Shown: piece by piece, positions 24,100 through 36,420 of the stretch | Layout of the letters: each line of letters starts with the position of its first letter | How positions within the stretch are numbered: position 1 is the first letter of the stretch | Assembly: GCA_029959085.1 (NCBI GenBank) | Contig: JARWIR010000173.1 | Span: 2,501 to 66,500 of the forward strand | DNA length: 64,000 nt | Origin: Nemophila menziesii | Lineage: Eukaryota; Streptophyta; Magnoliopsida; Boraginales; Hydrophyllaceae | Direction of reading: 5' to 3' | Made by a program: the position numbers and the translations under genes | The notes under the pieces: model-generated | Told to the model about the DNA's origin: nothing | What the model saw: only the letters and a program-made list of their open reading frames with translations | Databases searched by the model: none

Positions 24100-25440
24100 G
24101 TCCGAAAAATCCCTTGAAAACACAAAGGAGGCTCCCAAAAGACCCATAAAAAGCACCAAAAACCCCTAAAACCCCCAACAGAACCCCCAGAAACCCCGAA
24201 ATAACCCCCCAGAACCCCTCGAAACGTCTAAAAACCCCCGGAAAGCCCCAAAGGGCCCTAAAAGACCCCTTGAAAAGCCCCCAATATCCCCAAAAACGCC
24301 CAAAAATACGTTTAAGGACCGTCAAAAAGCACTTTGGAGACCCTCCCAAAACCCCTCGGAACCCCCTAACGACCCCCGAAAACCCTGGCACCCCCCTCAA
24401 AGACCCGTAAAAAGCACGACGAGGCCCTGAAAACCCGAAAAAAGGACGATTAAAAAAGTCCGAAAAATCCCTTGAAAACACAAAAGAGGCTCCCAAAAGA
24501 CCCATAAAAAGCACCAAAAACCCCTAAAACCCCCAACAGAACCCCCAGAAACCCCGAAATAACCCCCCAGAACCCCTCGAAACGTCTAAAAACACCCGGA
24601 AAGCTCCCAAGGGCCCTAAAAGACCCCTTGAAAAGCCCCCAATATCCCCAAAAACGCCCAAAAATACGTTTAAAGACCGTCAAAAAGCACTTTGGAGACC
24701 CTCCCAAAACCCCTCGGAACCCCCTAACGACCCCCGAAAACCCTGGCACCCCCCTCAAAAACCCGTAAAAAGCACGACGAGGCCCTGAAAACCCAAAAAA
24801 AAGGACGATTAAAAAAGTCTGAAAAATCCCTTGAAAACACAAAGGAGGCTCCCAAAAGACCCATAAAAAGCACCAAAAACCCCTAAAACTCCCAACAGAA
24901 CCCCCAGAAACCCCGAAATAACCCCTCAGAACCCCTCGAAACGTCTAAAAACCCCCGGAAAGCCCCCAAGGGCCCTAAAAGACCCCTTGAAAAGCCCCCA
25001 ATATCCCCAAAAACGGCCAAAAATACGTTTAAGGACCGTCAAAAAGCACTTTGGAGACCCTCCCAAAACCCCTCGGAACCCCCTAACGACCCCCGAAAAC
25101 CCTGGCACCCCCCTCAAAAACCCGTAAAAAGCACGACGAGGCCCTGAAAACCCAAAAAAAGGACGATTAAAAAAGTCCGAAAAATCCCTTGAAAACACAA
25201 ATGAGGCTCCCAGAAGACCCATAAAAAGCACCAAAAACCCCTAAAACCCCCAACAGAACCCCCAGAAACCCCGAAATAACCCCCCAGAACCCCTCGAAAC
25301 GTCTAAGAACCCCCGGAAAGCCCCCAAGGGCCCTAAAAGACCCCTTGAAAAGCCCCCAATATCCCCAAAAACGCCCAAAAATACGTTTAAGGACCGTAAA
25401 AAAGCACTTTGGAGACCCTCCCAAAACCCCTCGGAACCCC
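24100..25440. repeat. Copied segment, copy 1 (partner at 59,850-61,190)
   Basis: Four rare unit types follow in the same order here and about 35,752 bases further on: CCCCAAAGGG (24241 and 59993), CACCCGGAAAGCTCCC (24593 and 60343), CCCCTCAGAACC (near 24925 and 60675) and AAATGAGGCTCCCAG (near 25200 and 60950). A partial third copy with the middle two types is near 37.2-37.8 kb. The match fails at about 25,448, where this copy lost a C in GACCCCGAAAAC. Confidence 0.75.
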
Positions 25441-28400
25441 CTAACGACCCCGAAAACCCTGGCACCCCCCTCAAAAACCCGTAAAAAGCACGACGAGGCC
25501 CTGAAAACCCGAAAAAAGGACGATTAAAAAAGTCCGAAAAATCCCTTGAAAACACAAAAGAGGCTCCCAAAAGACCCATAAAAAGCACCAAAAACCCCTA
25601 AAACCCCCAACAGAACCCCCAGAAACCCCGAAATAACCCCCCAGAACCCCTCGAAACGTCTAAGAACCCCCGGAAAGCCCCCAAGGGCCCTAAAAGACCC
25701 CTTGAAAAGCCCCCAATATCCCCAAAAACGCCCAAAAATACGTTTAAGGACCGTAAAAAAGCACTTTGGAGACCCTCCCGAAACCCCTCGGAACCCCCTA
25801 ACGACCCCGAAAACCCTGGCACCCCCCTCAAAAACCCGTAAAAAGCACGACGAGGCCCTGAAAACCCGAAAAAAGGACGATTAAAAAAGTCCGAAAAATC
25901 CCTTGAAAACACAAAAGAGGCTCCCAAAAGACCCATAAAAAGCACCAAAAACCCCTAAAACCCCCAACAGAACCCCCAGAAACCCCGAAATAACCCCCCA
26001 GAACCCCTCGAAACGTCTAAAAACCCCCGGAAAGCCCCCAAGGGCCCTAAAAGACCCTTTGAAAAGCCCCCAATATCCCCAAAAACGCCCAAAAATACGT
26101 TTAAGGACCGTCAAAAAGCACTTTGGAGACCCTCCCAAAACCCCTCGGAACCCCCTAACGACCCCCGAAAACCCTGGCACCCCCCCTCAAAGACCCGTAA
26201 AAAGCACGACGAGACCCTGAAAACCCGAAAAAGGGACGATTAAAAAAGTCCGAAAAATCCCTTGAAAACACAAAAGAGGCTCCCAAAAGACCCATAAAAA
26301 GCACCAAAAACCCCTAAAACCCCCAACAGAACCCCCAGTAACCCCGAAATAACCCCCCAGAACCCCTCGAAACGTCTAAAAACCCCCGGAAAGCCCCCAA
26401 GGGCCCTAAAAGACCCCTTGAAAAGCCCCCAATATCCCCAAAAACGCCCAAAAATACGTTTAAGGACCGTCAAAAAGCACTTTGGAGACCCTCCCAAAAC
26501 CCCTCGGAACCCCCTAACGACCCTCGAAAACCCTGGCACCCCCCCTCAAAAACCCGTAAAAAGCACGACGAGGCCCTGAAAACCCGAAAAAAGGACGATT
26601 AAAAAAGTCCGAAAAATCCCTTGAAAACACAAAAGAGGCTTCCAAAAGACCCATAAAAAGCACCAAAAACCCCTAAAACCCCCAACAGAACCCCCAGAAA
26701 CCCCGAAATAACCCCCCAGAACCCCTCGAAACGTCTAAAAACCCCCGGAAAGCCCCCAAGGGCCCTAAAAGACCCCTTGAAAAGCCCCCAATATCCCCAA
26801 AAACGCCCAAAAATACGTTTAGGGACCGTCAAAAAGCACTTTGGAGACCCTCCCAAAACCCCTCGGAACCCCCTAACGACCCCCGAAAACCCTGGCACCC
26901 CCCTCAAAAACCCGTAAAAAGCACGACGAGGCCCTGAAAACCCGAAAAAGGGACGATTAAAAAAGTCCGAAAAATCCCTTGAAAACACAAAAGGGGCTCC
27001 CAAAAGACCCATAAGAAGCACCAAAAACCCCTAAAACCCCCAACAAAACCCCCAGAAACCCCGAAATAACCCCCCAAAACCCCTCGAAACGTCTAAAAAC
27101 CCCCGGAAAGCCCCCAAGGGCCCTAAAAGACCCCTTGAAAAGCCCCCAATATCCCCAAAAACGCCCAAAAATACGTTTTAGGACCGTCAAAAAGCACTTT
27201 GGAGACCCTCCCAAAACCCCTCGGAACCCCCTAACGACCCCCGAAAACCCTGGCACCCCCCTCAAAAACCCGTAAAAAGCACGACGAGGCCCTGAAAACC
27301 CGAAAAAAGGACGATTAAAAAAGTCCGAAAAATCCCTTGAAAACACAAAGGAGGCTCCCAAAAGACCCATAAAAAGCACCAAAAACCCCTAAAACTCCCA
27401 ACAGAACCCCCAGTAACCCCGAAATAACCCCCCAGAACCCCTCGAAACGTCTAAAAACCCCCGGAAAGCCCCCAAGGGCCCTAAAAGACCCCTTGAAAAG
27501 CCCCCAATATCCCCAAAAACGCCCAAAAATACGTTTAAGGACCGTCAAAAAGCACTTTGGAGACCCTCACAAAACCCCTCGGAACCCCCTAACGACCCCC
27601 GAAAACCCTGGCACCCCCCTCAAAAACCCGTAAAAAGCACGACGAGGCCCTGAAAACCCGAAAAAAGGACGATTAAAAAAGTCCGAAAAATCCCTTGAAA
27701 ACACAAATGAGGCTCCCAAGAGACCCATAAAAAGCACCAAAAACCCCTAAAACCCCCAACAGAACCCCCAGAAACCCCGAAATAACCCCCCAGAACCCCT
27801 CGAAACGTCTAAGAACCCCTGGAAAGCCCCCAAGGGCCCTAAAAGACCCCTTGAAAAACCCCCAATATCCCCAAAAACGCCCAAAAATACGTTTAAGGAC
27901 CGTCAAAAAGCACTTTGGAGACCCTCACAAAACCCCTCGGAACCCCCTAACGACCCCCGAAAACCCTTCGCACCCCCCTCAAAAACCCGTAAAAAGCACG
28001 ACGAGGCCCTGAAAACCCGAAAAAAGGTCGATTAAAAAAGTCCGAAAAATCCCTTGAAAACACAAAAGAGGCTCCCAAAAGACCCATAAAAAGCACCAAA
28101 AACCCCCAGAACCCCCAACAGAACCCCCAGAAACCCCGAAATAACCCCCCAGAACCCCTCGAAACGTCTAAAAACCCCCGGAAAGCCCCAAAGGGCCCTA
28201 AAAGACCCCTTGAAAAGCCCCCAATATCCCCAAAAACGCCCAAAAATACGTTTAAGGACCGTCAAAAAGCACTTTGGAGACCCTCCCAAAACCCCTCGGA
28301 ACCCCCTAACGACCCCCGAAAACCCTGGCACCCCCCTCAAAGACCCGTAAAAAGCACGACGAGGCCCTGAAAACCCGAAAAAGGGACGATTAAAAAAGTC

Positions 28401-30599
28401 CGAAAAATCCCTTGAAAACACAAAAGAGGCTCCCAAAAGACCCATAAAAAGCACCAAAAACCCCTAAAACCCCCAACAGAACCCCCAGTAACCCCGAAAT
28501 AACCCCCCAGAACCCCTCGAAACGTCTAAAAACCCCCGGAAAGCCCCCAAGGGCCCTAAAAGACCCCTTGAAAAGCCCCCAATATCCCCAAAAACGCCCA
28601 AAAATACGTTTAAGGACCGTTAAAAAGCACTTTGGAGACCCTCCCAAAACCCCTCGGAACCCCCTAACGACCCCCGAAAACCCTGGCACCCCCCTCAAAA
28701 ACCCGTAAAAAGCACGACGAGGCCCTGAAAACCCGAAAAAAGGACGATTAAAAAAGTCCGAAAAATCCCTTGAAAACACAAAGGAGGCTCCCAAAAGACC
28801 CATAAAAAGCACCAAAAACCCCTAAAACCCCCCAACAGAACCCCCAGTAACCCCGAAATAACCCCCCAGAACCCCTCGAAACGTCTAAAAACCCCCGGAA
28901 AGCCCCCAAGGGCCCTAAAAGACCCCTTGAAAAGCCCCCAATATCCCCAAAAACGCCCAAAAATACGTTTAAGGACCGTAAAAAAGCACTTTGGAGACCC
29001 TCCCAAAACCCCTCGGAACCCCCTAACGACCCCCGAAAACCCTGGCACCCCCCTCAAAAACCCGTAAAAAGCACGACGAGGCCCTGAAAACCCGAAAAAA
29101 GGACGATTAAAAAAGTCCGAAAAATCCCTTGAAAACACAAAGGAGGCTCCCAAAAGACCCATAAAAAGCACCAAAAACCCCTAAAACCCCCCAACAGAAC
29201 CCCCAGTAACCCCGAAATAACCCCCCAGAACCCCTCGAAACGTCTAAAAACCCCCGGAAAGCCCCCAAAGCCCTAAAAGACCCCTTGAAAAGCCCCCAAT
29301 ATCCCCAAAAACGCCCAAAAATACGTTTAAGGACCGTCAAAAAGCACTTTGGAGACCCTCCCAAAACCCCTCGGAACCCCCTAACGACCCCCGAAAACCC
29401 TGGCACCCCCCTCAAAAACCCGTAAAAAGCACGACGAGGCCCTGAAAACCCGAAAAAAGGACGATTAAAAAAGTCCGAAAAATCCCTTGAAAACACAAAG
29501 GAGGCTCCCAAAAGACCCATAAAAAGCACCAAAAACCCCTAAAACCCCCAACAGAACCCCCAGAAACCCCGAAATAACCCCCCAGAACCCCTCGAAACGT
29601 CTAAAAACCCCCGGAAAGCCCCCAAGGGCCCTAAAAGACCCCTTGAAAAGCCCCCAATATCCCCAAAAACGCCCAAAAATACGTTTAAGGACCGTAAAAA
29701 AGCACTTTGGAGACCCTCCCAAAACCCCTCGGAACCCCCTAACGACCCCCGAAAACCCTGGCACCCCCCTCAAAAACCCGTAAAAAGCACGACGAGGCCC
29801 TGAAAACCCGAAAAAAGGACGATTAAAAAAGTCCGAAAAATCCCTTGAAAACACAAAGGAGGCTCCCAAAAGACCCATAAAAAGCACCAAAAACCCCTAA
29901 AACCCCCCAACAGAACCCCCAGTAACCCCGAAATAACCCCCCAGAACCCCTCGAAACGTCTAAAAACCCCCGGAAAGCCCCCAAAGCCCTAAAAGACCCC
30001 TTGAAAAGCCCCCAATATCCCCAAAAACGCCCAAAAATACGTTTAAGGACCGTCAAAAAGCACTTTGGAGACCCTCCCAAAACCCCTCGGAACCCCCTAA
30101 CGACCCCCGAAAACCCTGGCACCCCCCTCAAAAACCCGTAAAAAGCACGACGAGGCCCTGAAAACCCGAAAAAAGGGCGATTAAAAAAGTCCGAAAAATC
30201 CCTTGAAAACACAAAGGAGGCTCCCAAAAGACCCATATAAAGCACCAAAAACCCCTAAAACCCCCAACAGAACCCCCAGTAACCCCGAAATAACCCCCCA
30301 GAACCCCTCGAAACGTCTAAAAACCCCCGGAAAGCCCCCAAGGGCCCTAAAAGACCCCTTGAAAAGCCCCCAATATCCCCAAAAACGCCCAAAAATACGT
30401 TTAAGGACCGTCAAAAAGCACTTTGGAGACCCTCCCAAAACCCCTCGGAACCCCCTAACGACCCCCGAAAACCCTGGCACCCCCCTCAAAAACCCGTAAA
30501 AAGCACGACGAGGCCCTGAAAACCCGAAAAAAGGACGATTAAAAAAGTCCGAAAAATCCCTTGAAAACACAAAGGAGGCTCCCAAAAGACCCATAAAAA

Positions 30600-31250
30600 G
30601 CACCAAAAACCCCTAAAACCCCCAACAGAACCCCCAGAAACCCCGAAATAACCCCCCAGAACCCCTCGAAACGTCTAAAAACCCCCGGAAAGCCCCCAAG
30701 GGCCCTAAAAGATCCCTTGAAAAGCCCCCAATATCCCCAAAAACGCCCAAAAATACGTTTAAGGACCGTCAAAAAGCACTTTGGAGACCCTCCCAAAACC
30801 CCTCGGAACCCCCTAACGACCCCCGAAAACCCTGGCACCCCCCTCAAAAACCCGTAAAAAGCACGACGAGGCCCTGAAAACCCGAAAAAAGGACGATTAA
30901 AAAAGTCCGAAAAATCCCTTGAAAACACAAAAGAGGCTCCCAGAAGACCCATAAAAAGCACCAAAAACCCCTAAAACCCCCCAACAGAACCCCCAGAAAC
31001 CCCGAAATAACCCCCCAGAACCCCTCGAAACGTCTAAAAACCCCCGGAAAGCCCCCAAGGGCCCTAAAAGACCCCTTGAAAAGCCCCCAATATCCCCAAA
31101 AACGCCCAAAAATACGTTTTAGGACCGTCAAAAAGCACTTTGGAGACCCTCCCAAAACCCCTCGGAACCCCCTAACGACCCCTGAAAACCCTAGCACCCC
31201 CCTCAAAGACCCGTAAAAAGCACGACGAGGCCCTGAAAACCCGAAAAAAG
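30600..31250. repeat. Island of subfamily A units inside subfamily B
   Basis: GATCCCTT, otherwise confined to the left third of the window, is near 30,710. It is followed by a unit with AGGCTCCCAGAAG, six-C CCCCCCAACAG and GTTTTAGGACC, the same set as units near 3.7, 8.0, 16.6 and 20.1 kb. Flanking units on both sides have AAAGGAGGCTCCC and are B-type. A conversion or exchange event that moved about two units is the simplest reading. Confidence 0.7.
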
Positions 31251-33399
31251 GACGATTAAAAAAGTCCGAAAAATCCCTTGAAAACACAAAGGAGGCTCCC
31301 AAAAGACCCATAAAAAGCACCAAAAACCCCTAAAACCCCCCAACAGAACCCCCAGTAACCCCGAAATAACCCCCCAGAACCCCTCGAAACGTCTAAAAAC
31401 CCCCGGAAAGCCCCCAAGGGCCCTAAAAGACCCCTTGAAAAGCCCCCAATATCCCCAAAAACGCCCAAAAATACGTTTAAGGACCGTCAAAAAGCACTTT
31501 GGAGACCCTCACAAAACCCCTCGGAACCCCCTAACGACCCCCGAAAACCCTGGCACCCCCCTCAAAAACCCGTAAAAAGCACGACGAGGCCCTGAAAACC
31601 CGAAAAAAGGACGATTAAAAAAGTCCGAAAAATCCCATGAAAACACAAAGGAGGCTCCCAAAAGACCCATAAAAAGCACCAAAAACCCCTAAAACCCCCC
31701 AACAGAACCCCCAGTAACCCCGAAATAACCCCCCAGAACCCCTCGAAACGTCTAAAAACCCCCGGAAAGCCCCCAAGGGCCCTAAAAGACCCCTTGAAAA
31801 GCCCCCAATATCCCCAAAAACGCCCAAAAATACGTTTAAGGACCGTCAAAAAGCACTTTGGAGACCCTCACAAAACCCCTCGGAACCCCCTAACGACCCC
31901 CGAAAACCCTGGCACCACCCTCAAAAACCCGTAAAAAGCACGACGAGGCCCTGAAAACCCGAAAAAATGTCGATTAAAAAAGTCCGAAAAATCCCTTGAA
32001 AACACAAAGGAGGCTCCCAAAAGACCCATAAAAAGCACCAAAAACCCCTAAAACCCCCCAACAGAACCCCCAGAAACCCCGAAATAACCCCCCAGAACCC
32101 CTCGAAACGTCTAAAAACCCCCGGAAAGCCCCCAAGGGCCCTAAAAGACCCCTTGAAAAGCCCCCAATATCCCCAAAAACGCCCAAAAATACGTTTAAGG
32201 ACCGTCAAAAAGCACTTTGGAGACCCTCCCAAAACCCCTCGGAACCCCCTAACGACCCCCGAAAACCCTGGCACCCCCCTCAAAAACCCGTAAAAAGCAC
32301 GACGAGGCCCTGAAAACCCGAAAAAGGGACGATTAAAAAAGTCCGAAAAATCCCTTGAAAACACAAAAGAGCCTCCCAAAAGACCCATAAAAAGCACCAA
32401 AAACCCCTAAAACCCCCAACAGAACCCCCAGAAACCCCGAAATAACCCCCCAAAACCCCTCGAAACGTCTAAAAACCCCCGGAAAGCCCCCAAGGGCCCC
32501 AAAAGACCCCTTGAAAAGCCCCCAATATCCCCAAAAACGCCCAAAAATACGTTTAAGGACCGTCAAAAAGCACTTTGGAGACCCTCACAAAACCCCTCGG
32601 AACCCCCTAACGACCCCCGAAAACCCTGGCACCCCCCTCAAAAACCCGTAAAAAGCACGACGAGGCCCTGAAAACCCGAAAAAAGGACGATTAAAAAAGT
32701 CCGAAAAATCCCTTGAAAACACAAAAGAGGCTCCCAAAAGACCCATAAAAAGCACCAAAAACCCCCAGAACCCCCAACAGAACCCCCAGAAACCCCGAAA
32801 TAACCCCCCAGAACCCCTCGAAACGTCTAAAAACCCCCGGAAAGCCCCAAAGGGCCCTAAAAGACCCCTTGAAAAGCCCCCAATATCCCCAAAAACGCCC
32901 AAAAATACGTTTAAGGACCGTCAAAAAGCACTTTGGAGACCCTCACAAAACCCCTCGGAACCCCCTAACGACCCCCGAAAACCCTGGCACCCCCCTCAAA
33001 AACCCGTAAAAAGCACGACGAGGCCCTGAAAACCCGAAAAAAGGACGATTAAAAAAGTCCGAAAAATCCCTTGAAAACACAAAGGAGGCTCCCAAAAGAC
33101 CCATAAAAAGCACCAAAAACCCCTAAAACCCCCCAACAGAACCCCCAGTAACCCCAAAATAACCCCCCAGAACCCCTCGAAACGTCTAAAAACCCCCGGA
33201 AAGCCCCCAAGGGCCCTAAAAGACCCCTTGAAAAGCCCCCAATATCCCCAAAAACGCCCAAAAATACGTTTAAGGACCGTCAAAAAGCACTTTGGAGACC
33301 CTCCCAAAACCCCTCGGAACCCCCTAACGACCCTCGAAAACCCTGGCACCCCCCTCAAAAACCCGTAAAAAGCACGACGAGGCCCTGAAAACCCGAAAA

Positions 33400-34690
33400 A
33401 AGGACGATTAAAAAAGTCCGAAAAATCCCTTGAAAACACAAAAGAGGCTTCCAAAAGACCCATAAAAAGCACCAAAAACCCCTAAAACCCCCAACAGAAC
33501 CCCCAGAAACCCCGAAATAACCCCCCAGAACCCCTCGAAACGTCTAAAAACCCCCGGAAAGCCCCCAAGGGCCCTAAAAGACCCCTTGAAAAGCCCCCAA
33601 TATCCCCAAAAACGCCCAAAAATTCGTTTAAGGACCGTAAAAAAGCACTTTGGAGACCCTCCCAAAACCCCTCGGAACCCCCTAACGACCCCCGAAAACC
33701 CTGGCACCCCCCTCAAAAACCCGTAAAAAGCACGACGAGGCCCTGAAAACCCGAAAAAGGGACGATTAAAAAAGTCCGAAAAATCCCTTGAAAACACAAA
33801 AGAGCCTCCCAAAAGACCCATAAAAAGCACCAAAAACCCCTAAAACCCCCAACAGAACCCCCAGAAACCCCGAAATAACCCCCCAAAACCCCTCGAAACG
33901 TCTAAAAACCCCCGGAAAGCCCCCAAGGGCCCTAAAAGACCCCTTGAAAAGCCCCCAATATCCCCAAAAACGCCCAAAAATACGTTTAAGGACCGTCAAA
34001 AAGCACTTTGGAGACCCTCACAAAACCCCTCGGAACCCCCTAACGACCCCCGAAAACCCTGGCACCCCCCTCAAAAACCCGTAAAAAGCACGACGAGGCC
34101 CTGAAAACCCGAAAAAAGGACGATTAAAAAAGTCCGAAAAATCCCTTGAAAACACAAAGGAGGCTCCCAAAAGACCCATAAAAAGCACCAAAAACCCCTA
34201 AAACCCCCCAACAGAACCCCCAGTAACCCCGAAATAACCCCCCAGAACCCCTCGAAACGTCTAAAAACCCCCGGAAAGCCCCCAAGGGCACTAAAAGACC
34301 CCTTGACAAGCCCCCAATATCCCCAAAAACGCCCAAAAATACGTTTAAGGACCGTCAAAAAGCACTTTGGAGACCCTCACAAAACCCCTCGGAACCCCCT
34401 AACGACCCCCGAAAACCCTGGCACCCCCCTCAAAAACCCGTAAAAAGCACGACGAGGCCGGCTCCCAAAAGACCCATAAAAAGCACCAAAAACCCCTAAA
34501 ACCCCCCAACAGAACCCCCAGTAACCCCGAAATAACCCCCCAGAACCCCTCGAAACGTCTAAAAACCCCCGGAAAGCCCCCAAAGCCCTAAAAGACCCCT
34601 TGAAAAGCCCCCAATATCCCCAAAAACGCCCAAAAATACGTTTAAGGACCGTCAAAAAGCACTTTGGAGACCCTCCCAAAACCCCTCGGA
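33400..34690. repeat. Copied segment with a 61-bp deletion, copy 1
   Basis: It matches 35,130-36,420 at an offset of 1,730 bases, five units less about 60 bases. Shared rare marks are the deletion junction itself and CTTGACAAGCC (34304 and 36034). Private changes include AATTCGTTT near 33,624 and GGGCACTAAAAG near 34,290. Confidence 0.85.
34454..34465. other. 61-bp internal deletion junction (first copy)
   Basis: GACGAGGCC is joined directly to GGCTCCC between 34459 and 34460, removing the A-rich segment that normally lies between them, including the GGACGATT block. I see no shared bases at the exact break, although GAGGC occurs at both ends of the removed segment. It is the largest deletion within a unit that I saw in the window. 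Confidence 0.92.
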
Positions 34691-35129
34691 ACCCCCTAAC
34701 GACCCTCGAAAACCCTGGCACCCCCCTCAAAAACCCGTAAAAAGCACGACGAGGCCCTGAAAACCCGAAAAAAGGACGATTAAAAAAGTCCGAAAAATCC
34801 CTTGAAAACACAAAAGAGGCTTCCAAAAGACCCATAAAAAGCACCAAAAACCCCTAAAACCCCCAACAGAACACCCAGAAACCCCGAAATAACCCCCCAG
34901 AACCCCTCGAAACGTCTAAAAACCCCCGGAAAGCCCCCAAGGGCCCTAAAAGACCCCTTGAAAAGCCCCCAATATCCCCAAAAACGCCCAAAAATACGTT
35001 TAAGGACCGTAAAAAAGCACTTTGGAGACCCTCCCAAAACCCCTCGGAACCCCCTAACGACCCTCGAAAACCCTGGCACCCCCCTCAAAAACCCGTAAAA
35101 AGCACGACGAGGCCCTGAAAACCCGAAAA

Positions 35130-36420
35130 AAGGACGATTAAAAAAGTCCGAAAAATCCCTTGAAAACACAAAAGAGGCTTCCAAAAGACCCATAAAAAGC
35201 ACCAAAAACCCCTAAAACCCCCAACAGAACCCCCAGAAACCCCGAAATAACCCCCCAGAACCCCTCGAAACGTCTAAAAACCCCCGGAAAGCCCCCAAGG
35301 GCCCTAAAAGACCCCTTGAAAAGCCCCCAATATCCCCAAAAACGCCCAAAAATACGTTTAAGGACCGTAAAAAAGCACTTTGGAGACCCTCCCAAAACCC
35401 CTCGGAACCCCCTAACGACCCCCGAAAACCCTGGCACCCCCCTCAAAAACCCGTAAAAAGCACGACGAGGCCCTGAAAACCCGAAAAAGGGACGATTAAA
35501 AAAGTCCGAAAAATCCCTTGAAAACACAAAAGAGCCTCCCAAAAGACCCATAAAAAGCACCAAAAACCCCTAAAACCCCCAACAGAACCCCCAGAAACCC
35601 CGAAATAACCCCCCAAAACCCCTCGAAACGTCTAAAAACCCCCGGAAAGCCCCCAAGGGCCCTAAAAGACCCCTTGAAAAGCCCCCAATATCCCCAAAAA
35701 CGCCCAAAAATACGTTTAAGGACCGTCAAAAAGCACTTTGGAGACCCTCACAAAACCCCTCGGAACCCCCTAACGACCCCCGAAAACCCTGGCACCCCCC
35801 TCAAAAACCCGTAAAAAGCACGACGAGGCCCTGAAAACCCGAAAAAAGGACGATTAAAAAAGTCCGAAAAATCCCTTGAAAACACAAAGGAGGCTCCCAA
35901 AAGACCCATAAAAAGCACCAAAAACCCCTAAAACCCCCCAACAGAACCCCCAGTAACCCCGAAATAACCCCCCAGAACCCCTCGAAACGTCTAAAAACCC
36001 CTGGAAAGCCCCCAAGGGCCCTAAAAGACCCCTTGACAAGCCCCCAATATCCCCAAAAACGCCCAAAAATACGTTTAAGGACCGTCAAAAAGCACTTTGG
36101 AGACCCTCACAAAACCCCTCGGAACCCCCTAACGACCCCCGAAAACCCTGGCACCCCCCTCAAAAACCCGTAAAAAGCACGACGAGGCCGGCTCCCAAAA
36201 GACCCATAAAAAGCACCAAAAACCCCTAAAACCCCCCAACAGAACCCCCAGTAACCCCGAAATAACCCCCCAGAACCCCTCGAAACGTCTAAAAACCCCC
36301 GGAAAGCCCCCAAAGCCCTAAAAGACCCCTTGAAAAGCCCCCAATATCCCCAAAAACGCCCAAAAATACGTTTAAGGACCGTCAAAAAGCACTTTGGAGA
36401 CCCTCCCAAAACCCCTCGGA
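35130..36420. repeat. Copied segment with a 61-bp deletion, copy 2
   Basis: This is the partner of 33,400-34,690. The match ends near 36,420, where this copy has GACCCCCG and copy 1 has GACCCTCG. One additional unit, at about 34.7-35.1 kb, lies between the copies. Private change: CCCCTGGAAAG near 36,000. Confidence 0.85.
36184..36195. other. 61-bp internal deletion junction (second copy)
   Basis: The identical junction lies between 36189 and 36190. It is 1,730 bases from the first and inside matching flanks, so the deletion happened once and was then duplicated. Confidence 0.92.

Noticed and set aside
33400..36420. Duplicated blocks as pure assembly error
   Set aside because: The copies differ by private substitutions (for example near 33,624, 34,290 and 36,000), so they are not a verbatim repeat of one read path. 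Long-read confirmation would still be decisive.
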